Of a DNA stretch of 64,000 bases, positions 20,673-31,690 are shown piece by piece. Below the pieces are notes generated by a model. It was given only the letters and a program-made list of their open reading frames with translations. It did not search any database and was not told where the DNA came from. Each line of letters opens with the position of its first letter. Within the stretch, counting starts at the first letter, position 1. Source of the stretch: Tolypeutes matacus. Taxonomy: Eukaryota; Chordata; Mammalia; Cingulata; Chlamyphoridae. Made by a program: the position numbers and the translations under genes. The stretch lies in NCBI GenBank assembly GCA_026826555.1, contig JAKSZT010054573.1, positions 764,505 through 828,504 on the forward strand. Reading direction: 5' to 3'.

Positions 20673-23600
20673 AGTGTGGCATCTGGTGCAGCAGCCCTGG
20701 CAACCTGGGACCCCTCGAGTGGGCTAGTGCTGCGGCACATCTTCTCCACCATTTCCCAGGGATTCTCGGGGGGCGAAGCGTCGGTTGCTCACGATGGCGA
20801 CTTGCTGGATCCGGCTCCCCAGTGCTCCTTTTCTTCTCTGCCTCACTTGCTCACTGCTCTACAGATCTTTTCTGAGATCACTTCCAGACAAACCATCTGC
20901 CCTCAAATCTTTGGCTCAGTGTCTGCTTTTGGCAGAAGACGACCTAAGGCACAAGGCTTTCCCAGGTAGACACAGCTGGTTAGTGGGATATGCGGCATCA
21001 GATTCAAGGCTGCAGGCTGTGAAGCTGGCACTGAGGTGGCCGCTTCTTACTGCAGGCCAAGCCTGGCCTTCGAGTCAGTGGTCACCACTGAGAAGTCAGG
21101 GCCTGGGCTTGCACCAGGAGAACTTTCGGGCATTCATTTGGTAACCATTCAGTAGATGCCAGCTCTCATTCATGGGTATGTCATATTATGCTTTTCTGAT
21201 GATTCTGACCTTTTATGCTTCCTCCATAAAAATTAAGACATTAGAATCATGGTTTCCAAAAATAAAAATTGGTGCACCAATTGGATGAATATTTAAAGAA
21301 ACACAACTGCCTGGGCATAATGAAGTACACTTTGCCAATTTTTAACCTTTACTGTGTTTTACTCCCCAGTCCCTTCTCAACTTTGCATTCCAAACAGCTC
21401 TTGACTATTCCATGTGCCGAAGTGTCCAGGAGTTGCCTGGGTACTTGGGAAGGGGTCTCTGCGGGCCTTCTTAGCTGGATGTGATGGCTTGTGGGCTCTA
21501 ACTCACCATTCTCTGTCATCAGATCAGAAATCTGCTTCCTTTTCCCTTTTCTCTCCACTCTTGCCTAATCAGGAACCAAATGAGAGGGTGATTTCCATTT
21601 CCAAGCACATGTGTTCTTGTCCCAACATGAATTCCTTCTTATAACCTTTTCCAATTTAAAAATAGAACAACTTCAATCTATCGCATCATTTCTCCTGAGG
21701 CCTGAGCCTTTGAAATCTAGAACTGGCAGGAAGGCTAATTGGATGCCAGCCAACAGGAATTTGGGTTATAATCTTTCTATCCCTGAGTTCCATTAGAAAT
21801 GATTGCTTCATTTTTCTGGACTCAGTATCCCAAGATGATTATAAGATTCTTAAGGACAGAATAGAGCTCATCTTCTTTGAATCCCTCACCTTGCTGGATA
21901 TACAGTCTTAAGATTATTTGTTGGTAATCCAGTATTTATATATGATGGCACCATGATTTTCACTTGAGCCATACAGGAGTTGCTCCTCACCCACTACAAG
22001 GGCACATAGATCGTAAGCCTAATCTAAAATTAGTTTTTTGTGTTTTATTTGTACATGCTTTTTCTTTATTGGTGCATGAAATATCTAGGGGGGAATTAAG
22101 ATTAATGCCTTGCTTATATATACAAAAGATAAAAACAATAACTCTGACCTCCCATTTTATCCTTCCCAAATATGACAGAAGGATATCTGATGGTTGCCAT
22201 TTAGTATTCAAAGCTCTCCTGGTGGGAGAATTCCTGAAATGCTTACATACAGAGCATCAGGCTGCCTGCTCTATGCTTTTGTTTTAAGCTAGGTACTAGC
22301 AACACAACTTCTGCTCCCTCGCAAGTGACCTGGCAGTCCCTGCTACAGTTCCCAGCCTGTGGTCAAAGGGGGGAGGGTGTACGGCCACGAGGAAAGGAAC
22401 AGAAGGGACGGGACAGTGTTTCTTGTAAGGGCTCCATGTGCCAGGTGCTAGTGAGCATGGTAGTGGCTCTCTCTCTTGAACAGGATGGTCCTTCCTGTGT
22501 CCTCATAACGGAGGGGCGGCACCCCACTATACTCCTAAGCAGAGACCCCTAGGGCACTGGGTCGGCCTCACGGCCTCCTGATCTTAAAGTGCTAGGCACA
22601 TCCATTGATTCTGTTGACTTGGTGGTTGGCAGGTCATTCCCATGGAAATGCAGAGGAGTGTAAATCTCCCCAGGCTTATGCTGCCCAGACCCACAGACAG
22701 CCTGGAGCTTCCTGAAGACGGAAACCAGCTTTAGCTCAAATTAGCTCGATCTGGGGCTCTCCTTGCGGAATGAGTGAGGCAAGAACTGCCATACTCCAGA
22801 AGTACGTCAGTGCCAGCAAACAGGCTCGAAGGGTCTTCGCTTTTCACAGCACCTGGTTCTTGTCCCAGACCTGACCTTGAATGGGTCCCACCCTATAAGC
22901 TTCACCCCAGAAGGGATGCCCGGAGCTGAGCAGGACCTGGGCAGAAGCTTTTCGGAGCCCAGAGGGCCTACTTCAAAGGACTTGGCTGGGACTCTCAGAG
23001 CCTCTCAGGACAGCTTGTACTGACCTCAGAGTCTCTTTGCTTGGTCCCAGGGTCACTGTGGGTGTCTCTCATGGGAGGTGCTGGCTCTTCAACATGCACT
23101 CTTTACCTGCACCTGGTTCCAAGTTCAATGCCAACCCCCAGCCTTGACCCAGCGGCCCTGACCCAGTGGCTCTGAGGCTCGGCAGTCGGATGGGGCAGGC
23201 TGTCCGGTGGTCCTGATGCTGCTGAGCTCTGAGAACCACCGGTCTGTGTCCTGCCTTGTGGAGCTGGAAAGAACGCTACTCCCCACCCCTCATCCCCCGG
23301 ATGGTGGGACCGCTTCTCTCTGGGACTCAGCCCCATGCGTGGAGAGCCAGTGTATTCCCTAATTAAGTAGTTAGCTCTGGAGGTCTTTTTCATTTGGGTG
23401 ATGTGTGGAGATTCAACCTCTTAAAACTGCAGTGTGACCTGAATGAAACAAAAGCCCTAATGAGGTATTTTAGAGTAGAAATCTGATTTATCTCTTAGAA
23501 AGGACCCATACTGCATTCTGGAACTACGCCTGACTGTGTTGTCAAAGAACCATACTTTCCTCTTCTCCTGGCAGCCTGGGGGTGGGGGGTGGGGATGGGG

Positions 23601-23799
23601 AAGAAATGCACAGAAAGGCTCTATAGCTACCCAAGGGAGCAGAAAAATGTCACAGATTTGGGACAGAAACAAATTCATAAGTGAATAAATAAGTGAAGAA
23701 TGAATAGATGTTTAAAAAACTCCCTTTGAGTTATAGTTTTGCATTGAAGGGACAGAAAGAGAAACGTTTACATTATTGGGGATGTTCTCGCCAGTTTAA
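20673..23799. other. Unique sequence, moderately GC-rich, no gene seen
   Basis: 3.1 kb. The longest frames (20785-21144, 119 codons; 21964-22287, 107 codons) have no recognisable domains. A G-rich run occurs at 23578-23598. No transposon consensus was recognised in most of the stretch. Confidence 0.5.
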
Positions 23800-24010
23800 A
23801 TGTCGGCACAATTGACATTTGGGACGATAACTCTTTGCCGTGGGGGCTGTCCTGTGTATTGCAGATGTCAGCAGCTCCCCTGGGCTCTACCTTCTAGATG
23901 CCAGGAGCATCTGCCCTTGCCAGTCACGACAAGCTAAGATGTCCCCAGAAATGGCCAGAGATCCTGGGGGGGGGGGGATGGCAAAATGACCCTCCAGTCA
24001 AGAACCACTG
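23800..24010 (-). mobile_element. MER20-like hAT-Charlie element
   Basis: Antisense MER20 hallmarks are present in order: 'aattgacatttggg', 'tgggggctgtcctgtgtatt', 'tctagatgccaggagca', 'aatggccagagatcc' and the terminal 'agaaccactg'. A G10 run at 23967-23976 lies inside. It is a nonautonomous DNA transposon fossil. Confidence 0.72.
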
Positions 24011-24849
24011 CTACAAATGGTTCTAGCACCCTTTTGATGTTTGCTCAAAATGCCTCCAAATTTAATAGGAATCGTGTTCCCATTAAGCCTGGCAATGGAA
24101 AGCTTTGAAATCTAAGTTTAATGGGAACAGGGGCTTGAGCTCTGTGAGCATATTAGCAAAGTTAAAAACAAAAAGCCATCTTTCAGCAACTAGGATGCAT
24201 TTTAAAGAAGCGAGCAAGCGCTGGGATCTGCAAACACAGGTTGGGATTGCTGCAAGTGAGACGACCATTTGCCTTTACTGCTCGCTGGCCTGCAGAGTCT
24301 ACGTTGAACGGGCATTTATGGGAGGCGTGAGGTTAGCCGGCGGCGTGAAGTTTGGCAGACTTAATCCATTTGTTCTGTCAGAGGATACACTAAGTTGAAA
24401 CTGCAGCCAGATGTTTGTCAGAACCCAGTCAAGTAGGCGGAGGACTTAGAGCTGTGGAAGATAGCCTGACAAGTAGGATGCCATGTTTCAGCTTCAGTTT
24501 CAAGTCCTTGCTTTTGGGTTTTTATAGACAAGCCTGCAAATTCAGTTGGATGACTTCATTGGATGCTGAGCCTTCACAGTTAGTACCTTGTACCATTAGG
24601 AAATATTGCCTCAAAGCTGTTCCTGGTACATTCCGAATCCTTAGGTTAAGAGTTGGGCTCTTTTTACTCTTTGGAGGATGAAGCTTACTTTCTAACAGGC
24701 CAAGTGCTTTCCCCAGAAAATGATTGCAAAAAACCACAGCAGCTTCTAGATACATTTTGTAAAATGTGAGCCTGTAGTGGAGAATTTCTCTGGACTTGAG
24801 GAGGGCTAGGTAAACTGATGAGGAAGAGAACACTGCCAAGGCCAGGAAG
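24011..24849. other. Unique sequence, no gene seen
   Basis: AT-balanced unique sequence without visible repeats. Minor open frames on both strands (24105-24398 plus, 24522-24839 minus) show no domains. It is a candidate for conserved non-coding DNA only by absence of repeats. Confidence 0.45.
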
Positions 24850-25250
24850 GCTTGTAGTGCTCCTTAAAGAACCTACTAAGTGCCAAGGAAGGCAGTTCTA
24901 TTTCATTAAGGCTCTGTTATGTGCTGAGGAAGGTGGTTCAGATTTATGAAGGGTCTACTAAATGCTGAGGGAGGGGGCTTAAATTTTTAAGGACTTACTA
25001 TGTGCTGAGAAAGGTGATACAGTTTCATTAAGGACCTACTATGTGCCAAGGAAGGTGGTTCCGATTCATGAAGGTTCTACTATGTGCTGAAGAAGGTGGG
25101 CTGGATGCATTAAGGCTCTACTATGTGCTGAAGAATGCTGTTCAGATCTCTAAGGGCCTACTGTGTTTTGAGGAAGGCACTTCCCATTTGTTAAGGGCCT
25201 ACTATGTGCCAAGGTGGTTCTGATTCAGTAAGGGCCTGCTATGTGCCCGG
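24850..25250. repeat. 41-bp minisatellite, about 10 copies
   Basis: The motif ctacta/ctgcta recurs at 24955, 25036, 25077, 25118, 25158, 25199 and 25236, with diverged forms at 24872, 24913 and 24995. Spacing is 40-42 bp, with a 37-bp last unit that lost an 'aagg'. The unit reads approximately 'ttaaggRcctactatgtg' then 'Ctgaggaaggtggttc'. The 'cctactatgtgcc' core equals the antisense 3' end of a MIR, and the array abuts a MIR at its right edge. Units are diverged from each other. Confidence 0.88.
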
Positions 25251-25440
25251 CACCTTCGTGTGTTACATTTTTTATGTTTTAGAAAAATCCTGGAATTCAG
25301 CCATCTTCAATTTCACGGAAGATACAAACACAGAAATCTTAAATAATGTGTCCAAGGTCACATAGCTAGAACCAGTAGAGCTAGGATTCAAATCCAAATT
25401 TGTTTATTTTTAAACTCAGATTTTTCACTGTACTCTATTT
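25251..25440 (-). mobile_element. MIR SINE next to the minisatellite
   Basis: Antisense MIR text continues directly from the array: 'gtccaaggtcacatagctag', then 'gagctaggattcaaatcc'. The array sits exactly where the MIR 3' end (cctactatgtgccaggcac in antisense) should be, so the minisatellite probably grew from it. Confidence 0.65.
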
Positions 25441-25587
25441 CCAGAAACTTGGGGAAAGCTGGTCCTCTGTTCCCAGAGTAATCTGATATCCTGACATTGG
25501 GAGAGACTGTATGTCTTTTCTACTCTATATATGCCCTCCTTACTGATCCAGTGCAACCCCGTCTATTTTTCTTTTTCTGATCTAGAT

Positions 25588-25800
25588 CAAGGATCAGCAA
25601 ACAATTTCCATAAAGGGAAATAGTAAATATTTTGGTTTTGCAGGCCACAGGGTCTCTGTCACAGGGACTCAGTCTACTGTTGTAACACAAAAGCAGCCAT
25701 AGACATAATGTAAATGAATGAGTTTAGCTGAGTTCCAATAAAGCTTTATTTACAAAAACAAGCAGCCTGTGGATTTGTAGATTTGGCCTGTGGGTCATCA
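25588..25800. mobile_element. hAT-Charlie-type nonautonomous element
   Basis: It starts 'ggatcagcaaacaatttcc' and contains 'tagtaaatattttggttttg' and 'ttccaataaagctttattta'. It ends '...tttggcctgtgggtcatcac', the layout of a common mammalian Charlie-derived MITE. The exact family name is uncertain. Confidence 0.6.
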
Positions 25801-25858
25801 CTTGCAGAAAGGGTCTTGATTTCCCCTAAACTCCCTAACTGGAATAACAGTAATCCCC

Positions 25859-26085
25859 CAGTGTCTCTCACTGGGGCCAGGGAAGGACACAGTTTTCTCC
25901 CCCAGGGGAGATGTCACAATGTCTGGAGAATTTATCCCCATGAGAAGGGGCGTGGCTACTGGTATCTGGTGGGCAGCGGCCAGGAATGCTGCTAAACATC
26001 TTACAGTGCACAAGACAGCCCTCCCCCTCCCCAGCAGGGAATTACCCAGCCCGAATGTCAGTGGCGCAGAGGTGGAAAACCCTAT
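25859..26085 (+). mobile_element. MER20-like hAT-Charlie element
   Basis: Sense MER20-like order: 'cagtgtctctcactgggg', 'cacaatgtctggagaattta', 'tggctactggtatctggtgg', 'aatgctgctaaacatcttac', 'gggaattacccagcccgaat'. It is diverged and inactive. Confidence 0.7.
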
Positions 26086-26114
26086 TGTACCATATACTTT
26101 TTATCACATTTTGG

Positions 26115-26260
26115 TTTAATTACTGGTTTACTTTACTCTCTTTCCATGGAGACCATGAGCCCTAAGGCAGCAGGGTATCATGGCTTTTATGTTCCTGTCA
26201 TTACTCTGTCTGATTAGCCTCATGGAGTGTCTTGATGAATGTTTGTTGAAAAGTCATTGA
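26115..26260 (+). mobile_element. L2-like 3' end
   Basis: A diverged match to the L2 3' end: 'accatgagccctaaggcagc', then 'tgatgaatgtttgttgaa'. L2 is an ancient LINE of mammals. Short and weak. Confidence 0.4.
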
Positions 26261-26569
26261 ATATCCCGAGATATTATCGAATAGGTCATTGAATATCCCT
26301 GGAAGTTCTTGGCCACCTGTCAGCCCTGCAGCTCCACCAGCTTCTAAAGGCCTACTGAAAACAATCACGAGCCAAATACTACCTGTAACCCCAATGATAC
26401 CCCACACTTACCAGATAATCCTCTGCCTACAGCATTCCTGGGATACATGGAGCTCTGATAGGAACCCACCAGTAGTGATGGGGTTAACTTTAAACACTGG
26501 CTTTTCCCCTCCATGCATGGAAGGTAAAGGAACACTTGAAAATGGAATCAAAAGTGAAAGAGCCAGGAC

Positions 26570-27530
26570 TTCTAGTAGATTAAGATGGCAGAATAGGATG
26601 CTCCAGGGCTCCATATCCCCACAGAATCTTTGAACAACTAGCAAAACCTAGCAAAGCCATCTTCCTCAGAGCTCCAGAAAACAGTTAAAGGATTGCAGTA
26701 ACTGGGCAAGTGCCAAATCAAGAAACAGCTTTAAAAACAGGAGAAGCTTGTGATGCTTATACTGGTCCCTCATCAGCATCGTGTGGAGTCAGCCTGTGCT
26801 GTCATTGTGGGTCCCTAGCGCTGTTCCAGAGGGAACAGAGTAACCCCCATGGACATACTGGGGTGCCTGCACATCAGAGGCAGGCTGAAAAACTGAACCA
26901 AAACACTCATCTCTGGCTTGCCATCCCAGAACTTGCCCTGCAGGCAGAAGCAGCTTGGAATAGCTAAAGCAATATAAGAAACAATCAAATAGAAGTGGCC
27001 TGGGGGAAAGGATTACTGACTTCAAGACAAACAATAGACTTGGGGGTGGGAGATTCTATTCTATAGGGAATAGAGGGGGCATTTGGGTCCCTGTAAACAA
27101 AGGCCACGAGCATGCCAATTTCTTGTCAGAAACCATGGAGGCAAGTGGGACAAAATATTTAAAGTTCTGAAAGAAAACAATTGCCAACCAAGAATTTTAT
27201 ACCCAGTGAGACTATCTTTCAAAACTGAGGGAGAGAAAGACATCCTCAGATAAACAAAAGCTATGTTAATTTGTCACCACTAGGCCTGCCCTACAAGCAA
27301 TGCTAAAGGGAGTTTTTCAGACTGAAAAGAAAAGGACACTAGATAGTGGATTGAAGTAGCATAAAGAAATAAAGACCTCCCATAAAGGCAACCCATGTGG
27401 GTAACTTAAATGCCAGTATTATAGTATTGTATTTTTTGGCATGTAGCTCCACTTTTTATTTCTTATAGTCAATGCATATATTTGAAATTTTTGATGTCTA
27501 CCTTGTTAAACTTATTCAGAAACTGTGATC
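26570..27530 (+). mobile_element. HAL1/L1 copy with intact start but internal deletion
   Basis: It starts with an L1/HAL1-like 5' leader (gattaagatggcagaatagg at about 26580) and keeps a leader to about 27040. That leader is shared with 34862-35340: for example 'agctccagaaaacagttaaa' occurs in both. It then jumps to the end of the HAL1 ORF1 (tgtcagaaaccatggaggca at about 27124, then ccaaccaagaattttatacc). HAL1 3' sequence follows to about 27530, with no poly-A. Most of ORF1 is missing. HAL1 is an L1 derivative lacking ORF2 that relies on L1 proteins. Confidence 0.7.
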
Positions 27531-27994
27531 ATGTGGATGATGTGTCCCAGGGGAGGATTAGGATGGTAGCACCATGAGCAGGGACCTCGTACTATTCTAC
27601 CTACTCTCCTATGTACTGGCTTTGGGGTGGGGAAGTAATTTTTCAGTGAGAAAGCATTTGGTATTAAGAATGCACCTTGTGGAGATATTCTTATGCCATC
27701 TTCAACTATGTTAAAATCTGACTTGAACATGATCATAACCCTCATTTCTCACGTCACATTTGTCTGCCTCTGTTCTCCAGCTCATTTTTGGTTATCACCC
27801 TTGTATTTCAATATCTTCCTTCTTTGCTCTTAGTCCATCTTTCTCTCAGGGCCTGGAGCCTTTTTACTGAATCCACCAGCAACCTGCTGACAGACTCCAG
27901 CTTATGGAAAGCCTGTTGACACAGACTTCCATCATCTCCTTCCTGGATTCCCTGTTCTATGTCCCACTTATCTGTTGTAAACCCTGCTTCATTT
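27531..27994. other. Unique sequence, no gene seen
   Basis: No coding or repeat signal was recognised. Confidence 0.5.
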
Positions 27995-28262
27995 TTTTTT
28001 TTTCCTGAGGTAAAATCCACATAACATAAAATTGACTATTTTAAAGTATTCAATTCAGAAACACTTAATAATTCATAATATCATGCAGCTACCACCTCTG
28101 TCTAGTTCTAAAACATTTCCATCACTCCAAAGGTAAACTCTGTTCCTATTAAACAATAACTCCCCATGTCCTCCTCCCCAAGCACCTGGCAAACACTATT
28201 CTGCTTTCTGTCTTTATGGATTTACCTGTTCTGGATATTTCTTTAAAAGGAATCATAAAATA

Positions 28263-28362
28263 CATGATATTTTTCTTTAATGAGGTACCAGGGATTGAAC
28301 CCAGGACCTCGTACATGCCAAGCAGGGGCTCAACCACTGAGCTATACCTGCTGTGCAATGCA
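28263..28362 (-). mobile_element. Short tRNA-Ala SINE head
   Basis: Antisense of a tRNA-Ala-like unit: 'gaggtaccagggattgaacc' then 'caaccactgagctatacctg'. It is inserted in the L1M. A weak duplication (atacatga / atgcatga) flanks it. Confidence 0.72.
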
Positions 28363-28407
28363 TGACCTTTTGTTTCTGGCATCTTTCACTTAGCATAATT
28401 TAAAAAA

Positions 28408-28785
28408 AAAAATGTTTTTAAAGATTTATTTTATTTATTTCCCCACCTCCCCAATTGTTTGTGCTTATTGTCTGCTCATTGTATGCTCTCTGTGTCTGCT
28501 CGTCTTGTTTTTGGAGGCACCAGGAACTGCACCTAGGACCTCCCATGTGGAAGGGAGGTGCTCAATCACTTGAGCCACATCTGCTTCCTGCTTGTAATGT
28601 CTCTCATTGTGTTTCCTCATTTTGTCTCCTCATGGCATCATCTTGTTGCATCAGCTCGCTGTGCCAGCCTGTTGCGTCAGCTCACTGTCTTGATCATCAT
28701 CTTCAGGAGGCACTGGGAACTGAACCCAGGACCTCCCATGTGGTAGGTGGGTGCCCAACTGCTTGAGCCACATCCGCTTCCCTGT
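28408..28785 (-). mobile_element. Dimeric DAS-type SINE
   Basis: Read on the minus strand, a head (ggaagcggatgtggctcaag) starts near 28781 with a linker of 'gctgac/gcaacaag' type. A second head (ggaagcagatgtggctcaag) starts near 28588, followed by an A-rich AAATAAA tail. The same head-linker-head-tail order is seen at 34153-34499, so the dimer is a mobile unit rather than two chance insertions. It is nested in the L1M. Confidence 0.85.
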
Positions 28786-29289
28786 AATGTTTCCACAGTT
28801 CACTCATGTAGCATGTATCAGCACTTTTATTCCTTTCTGTTGTGGAATAATATTCCATTACATAGATAGATGCCAGTTTATAATTTCATCAGTTGATGGA
28901 CAATAAAGTTGTTTCTACCTTTTGGCTACTGTGAACTGTGCTTATATGAACATTCATGTACAAGTATTTGAGTCCCTTGGGCATTTCAGTTTTCTTGGGT
29001 CTATACTTAGGAGTTTCACCCTGCTGTATTTTTGGATTCCCTTCTTCCCTACTACCAAGTGCTTATGAGTTCTTGCTTACTATTCATTCCATCAGCCGCT
29101 CACCAGCCATCTATGAAGCTTTTCAATGTGCCGTCAGAGCATTGATATAATGAATCAAGAAGTCCCAGTGGCTGCCCTCCAGCTGCTTATAGTCAAATCA
29201 GGTTAAAATACAAGTGACCAGGGAATTATAGTACAGTTTCCTAACTGCTACAGATAGGATGCTTTGGGAAGACTTAGTAATTATGATAA

Positions 29290-29895
29290 TTACACTTGAT
29301 TGACTTTATGCCAGACAGTTAGCGAAAGATCAAAGCCTGTCAATCCTCCCACCACCCTACAAAATGTTACAGCAGATGCTCAGTCTTCTGTGTCCCTCTG
29401 ATGACCTCTTGACACCCAGCTGCCACTATCTACATCTCTGTGCTCTTTTTCTTTCCCTGGAGCCAGAAATGCTGAAGGCTGTTCTGGGAAAATCCTGGGA
29501 AGAACTGGAGAATTAACTCCCTTCAGGGACTGCTGTATAAACACTGCAGCACCCTCGTCTCTGGCTGTGGGAGTGGGCAGGGCTTGGGGGAGCGTGTTGC
29601 ACCATGTACCAGATAGTCACCTACTGTGGCGGTGGCTTAGTGGTGCACCTTAGACTCTGTGCTTCCTTCCCCATCTCATTTCCCTAATTTCCTTGAACGT
29701 TTCCTGTACTTCCCAAATAAACTCTTGTTTTTGGGTCCTGTCTATGGTCTGCTTCTGGGGAAACCCAAACTAGACAGTTATAAGCTGTTGTCATCCTCCT
29801 TTAGGATAAGAGTCTAGGAAGCTTGCTTGCCTAAAGCCGACAGCTAATCTGTGGCAGAGCAGATGCAAATCCAGGCAACCTGGTTCCTGTGTCCA
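29290..29895 (-). mobile_element. MIR split by an LTR
   Basis: Antisense MIR text before the LTR ('gactttatgccagacagtta', ending near 29350) resumes after it ('gcttgcctaaagccgacagc' then 'agagcagatgcaaatccagg', to about 29895). The LTR at 29351-29773 therefore inserted into an older MIR. Confidence 0.45.
29351..29773 (+). mobile_element. ERVL/MaLR-class LTR-like block
   Basis: It ends 'gtctgcttctggggaaaccc' then 'aaactagaca', preceded by 'cttcccaaataaactcttg', which includes an AATAAA signal. This matches the 3' part of ERVL-related LTRs. The start is taken near 'tgttacagca'; the target duplication was not resolved. Confidence 0.5.
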
Positions 29896-29904
29896 CTGTT
29901 TTCC

Positions 29905-30362
29905 TTTAACTTTTTATTTTTAAATAATTTCATACTTACAGGACTATTGCCAGAGTAATACAAAACTCTAACAAAAGACCCCGATATATTCCCTACCCAG
30001 ATACCAACTTTTATCACTTTCCTGTATTTGCTGTGTCATTATATCCATCCATTCACATCTCGACATCTATCACCTGTCTATCTTTAGCTTCTAAACATTT
30101 GAGACTAGATTGTATATATCATGCTCCGTGAACACTTAATATTTCCATGTACATTTCCTGAGTACAAAGATATTTACTATGGAACCACCTTTTATACAGT
30201 TATCAAGTTCAAGCAAGTTAGCATCAATACAAAGCTTCAAATCTGTATTCCAGTTTTTTCATATGTCCCAATAATGTCCTTTGGGCCTTTTCTCCTCCAC
30301 TGCTATATCCAGTCCAGGACCACAGAGTGCATGTAATTTTCATTGTCTCTTTAGTTGCTCCT
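29905..30362 (-). mobile_element. Old L1ME-like 3' end
   Basis: Antisense L1 3' text: 'tacttacaggactattgcca', 'taccaacttttatcactttc', 'tgtcccaataatgtcctttg', 'ccagtccaggaccacagagt'. A related piece is at 58390-58580. It is ancient and inactive. Confidence 0.62.
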
Positions 30363-30539
30363 TTTTTTTTTTTTTTTTTTTAAGTTGTGGAAACACATAT
30401 ATAAGATGAACTACGCCCTCATGTTTATATATAAGATAAGCTACTGCCACACATGCCCAACACTCCATCCCATACAAACACTGTGCCCTTCAGCCGGTCT
30501 GATTTCCCTCCTTCTCCTGGGAGCAAGGTAGCCTATAGC

Positions 30540-31083
30540 TGTTTGGCATTGTTTATGAATTCCAAAAATAGATAGTGGATTATGTTTGTAAACTGGTCTG
30601 TACCTGGGCATGATTAAATTATGATTAGGGCTTTGATTGGGCCATGTTAGTAGGGGGTGGGGACTCACATATAAAACTACACAGCAGAGCAGAGGAGTGA
30701 GTTGGAGTTTTGATGCTGAGTTTTGAGCTGGAGCCTGGGAAGTGAACACACAAGAATAGAGAGGGCTCCTTAGACATGGCAGCAGCCCTGGGGAGAGAGA
30801 CAGAGACATTCACCCGATAGCCTACAGCTGGCCTTGTGGAGAGAGCACAGCAGCTGAGCCTGGAGAGACCCAGAGCCCCGGGAAGAGAGGAACCCAGGAA
30901 GCCTGAACCCTGGCAGACGTCGGCCACCATCTTGCCCCGACACAAGGCAGTAGACTTTGGTGAGGAAAGTAACTTATGCTTTATGGCCTGGGAACTGAAA
31001 GCTTCTACCCCAAATAAATAGCCTTTATAAAAGCCACAGATTTCTGGTGATTTGCATCAGCCCCGCTTTGGCTGACTCACACA
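30540..31083 (+). mobile_element. LTR of a two-copy family in this window (copy 1)
   Basis: It is homologous over its length to 54915-55426. Shared landmarks in order are 'atgaattccaaaaata', 'gggcatgatta', a TATAAAA at 30670-30676, 'ctacagctggccttgtggag', 'agccccgggaagagaggaac', AATAAA at 31013-31018 and the end 'tttggctgact'. A promoter-like TATA and a polyadenylation signal in LTR order support an LTR. No gag-pol sequence is attached. The family is not named. Confidence 0.65.
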
Positions 31084-31231
31084 TAGCCCTTCTCTCTGCC
31101 TCCTCTCATTAGACAGGTCTCAGTGCTGTTTGGACTGTCCCCTCCAACCCCCACCCCACCCCAGCCAAGCCTGGTGACACAGAAGTATGACAGGTCCCCA
31201 CTCCCCACTGTGGGACCTGCAAGGAACCCCA

Positions 31232-31262
31232 AGAAAGAGATGTGTGTGTGTGTGTGTGTATC
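31232..31262. repeat. (TG)n microsatellite
   Basis: A run of about ten TG dinucleotides followed by tatctatata; a simple sequence repeat. Confidence 0.9.
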
Positions 31263-31334
31263 TATATAGAGAGATCTGTATTTGTTTAATCTGAAAACCC
31301 AAATTTTTGGAACTTTGGAAATGGAATTCTCGGT

Positions 31335-31690
31335 AATTGTGTTAGTTTCCAGTTGCTGCTGCTGTAGAGCATCCTCTCACAGCTGTGGAGATCAGGCGTC
31401 TGAAACGCGAGTCTCTGGGCTAAGACCAAGGTTTCCACAGGGCTGCGTTCCTTGTGGAGCTCTAGGGGAAAGCTGTTCCTCGCTTTCTCCAGCTTCCCGA
31501 GGCCACCCGCCCTCCTCGGCCCGGGGCCCCTTCCTTACTCCTGCCCAGCCTCGGCTTCTCTCGCCATGTCGCCTTTCCTCACGGTGCTTCCAAGGTCCCG
31601 TCTTCTCTGGCCTGCTTGTCTCCCTCTCAGATGGGCCCTCGTGATGACATCACACCACCCGTGCCATCCAGGACGATCTCCCCGTCTCAA
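31335..31690 (-). mobile_element. MLT1-type LTR, GC-shifted
   Basis: Antisense MLT1 3' end: 'gtgttagtttccagttgctg', then 'cctctcacagctgtggagat'. The middle is GC-rich and loosely fits the 'ggcctttcctc' part. It is diverged; the inner boundary is uncertain. Confidence 0.5.

Larger units (their letters stand above)
27995..29020 (-). mobile_element. Old L1M 3' fragment broken up by SINEs
   Basis: After a T-run (the antisense A-tail) come typical antisense L1M 3' segments: 'ctgaggtaaaatccacataa', then 'tgctttctgtctttatgg'. After the first SINE 'tttctggcatctttcactta' resumes. After the second SINE 'agcatgtatcagcacttt' and 'tggaataatattccatt' follow. Removing 28263-28362 and 28408-28785 restores a continuous L1M end. 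Confidence 0.75.

Noticed and set aside
24850..25250. CRISPR-like array
   Set aside because: Units are continuous 41-bp tandem copies without spacers, next to a MIR, in a mammalian genome.
29351..29773. 5-bp target duplication around the LTR-like block
   Set aside because: No convincing match was found at any plausible pair of boundaries, so the boundaries are left approximate.
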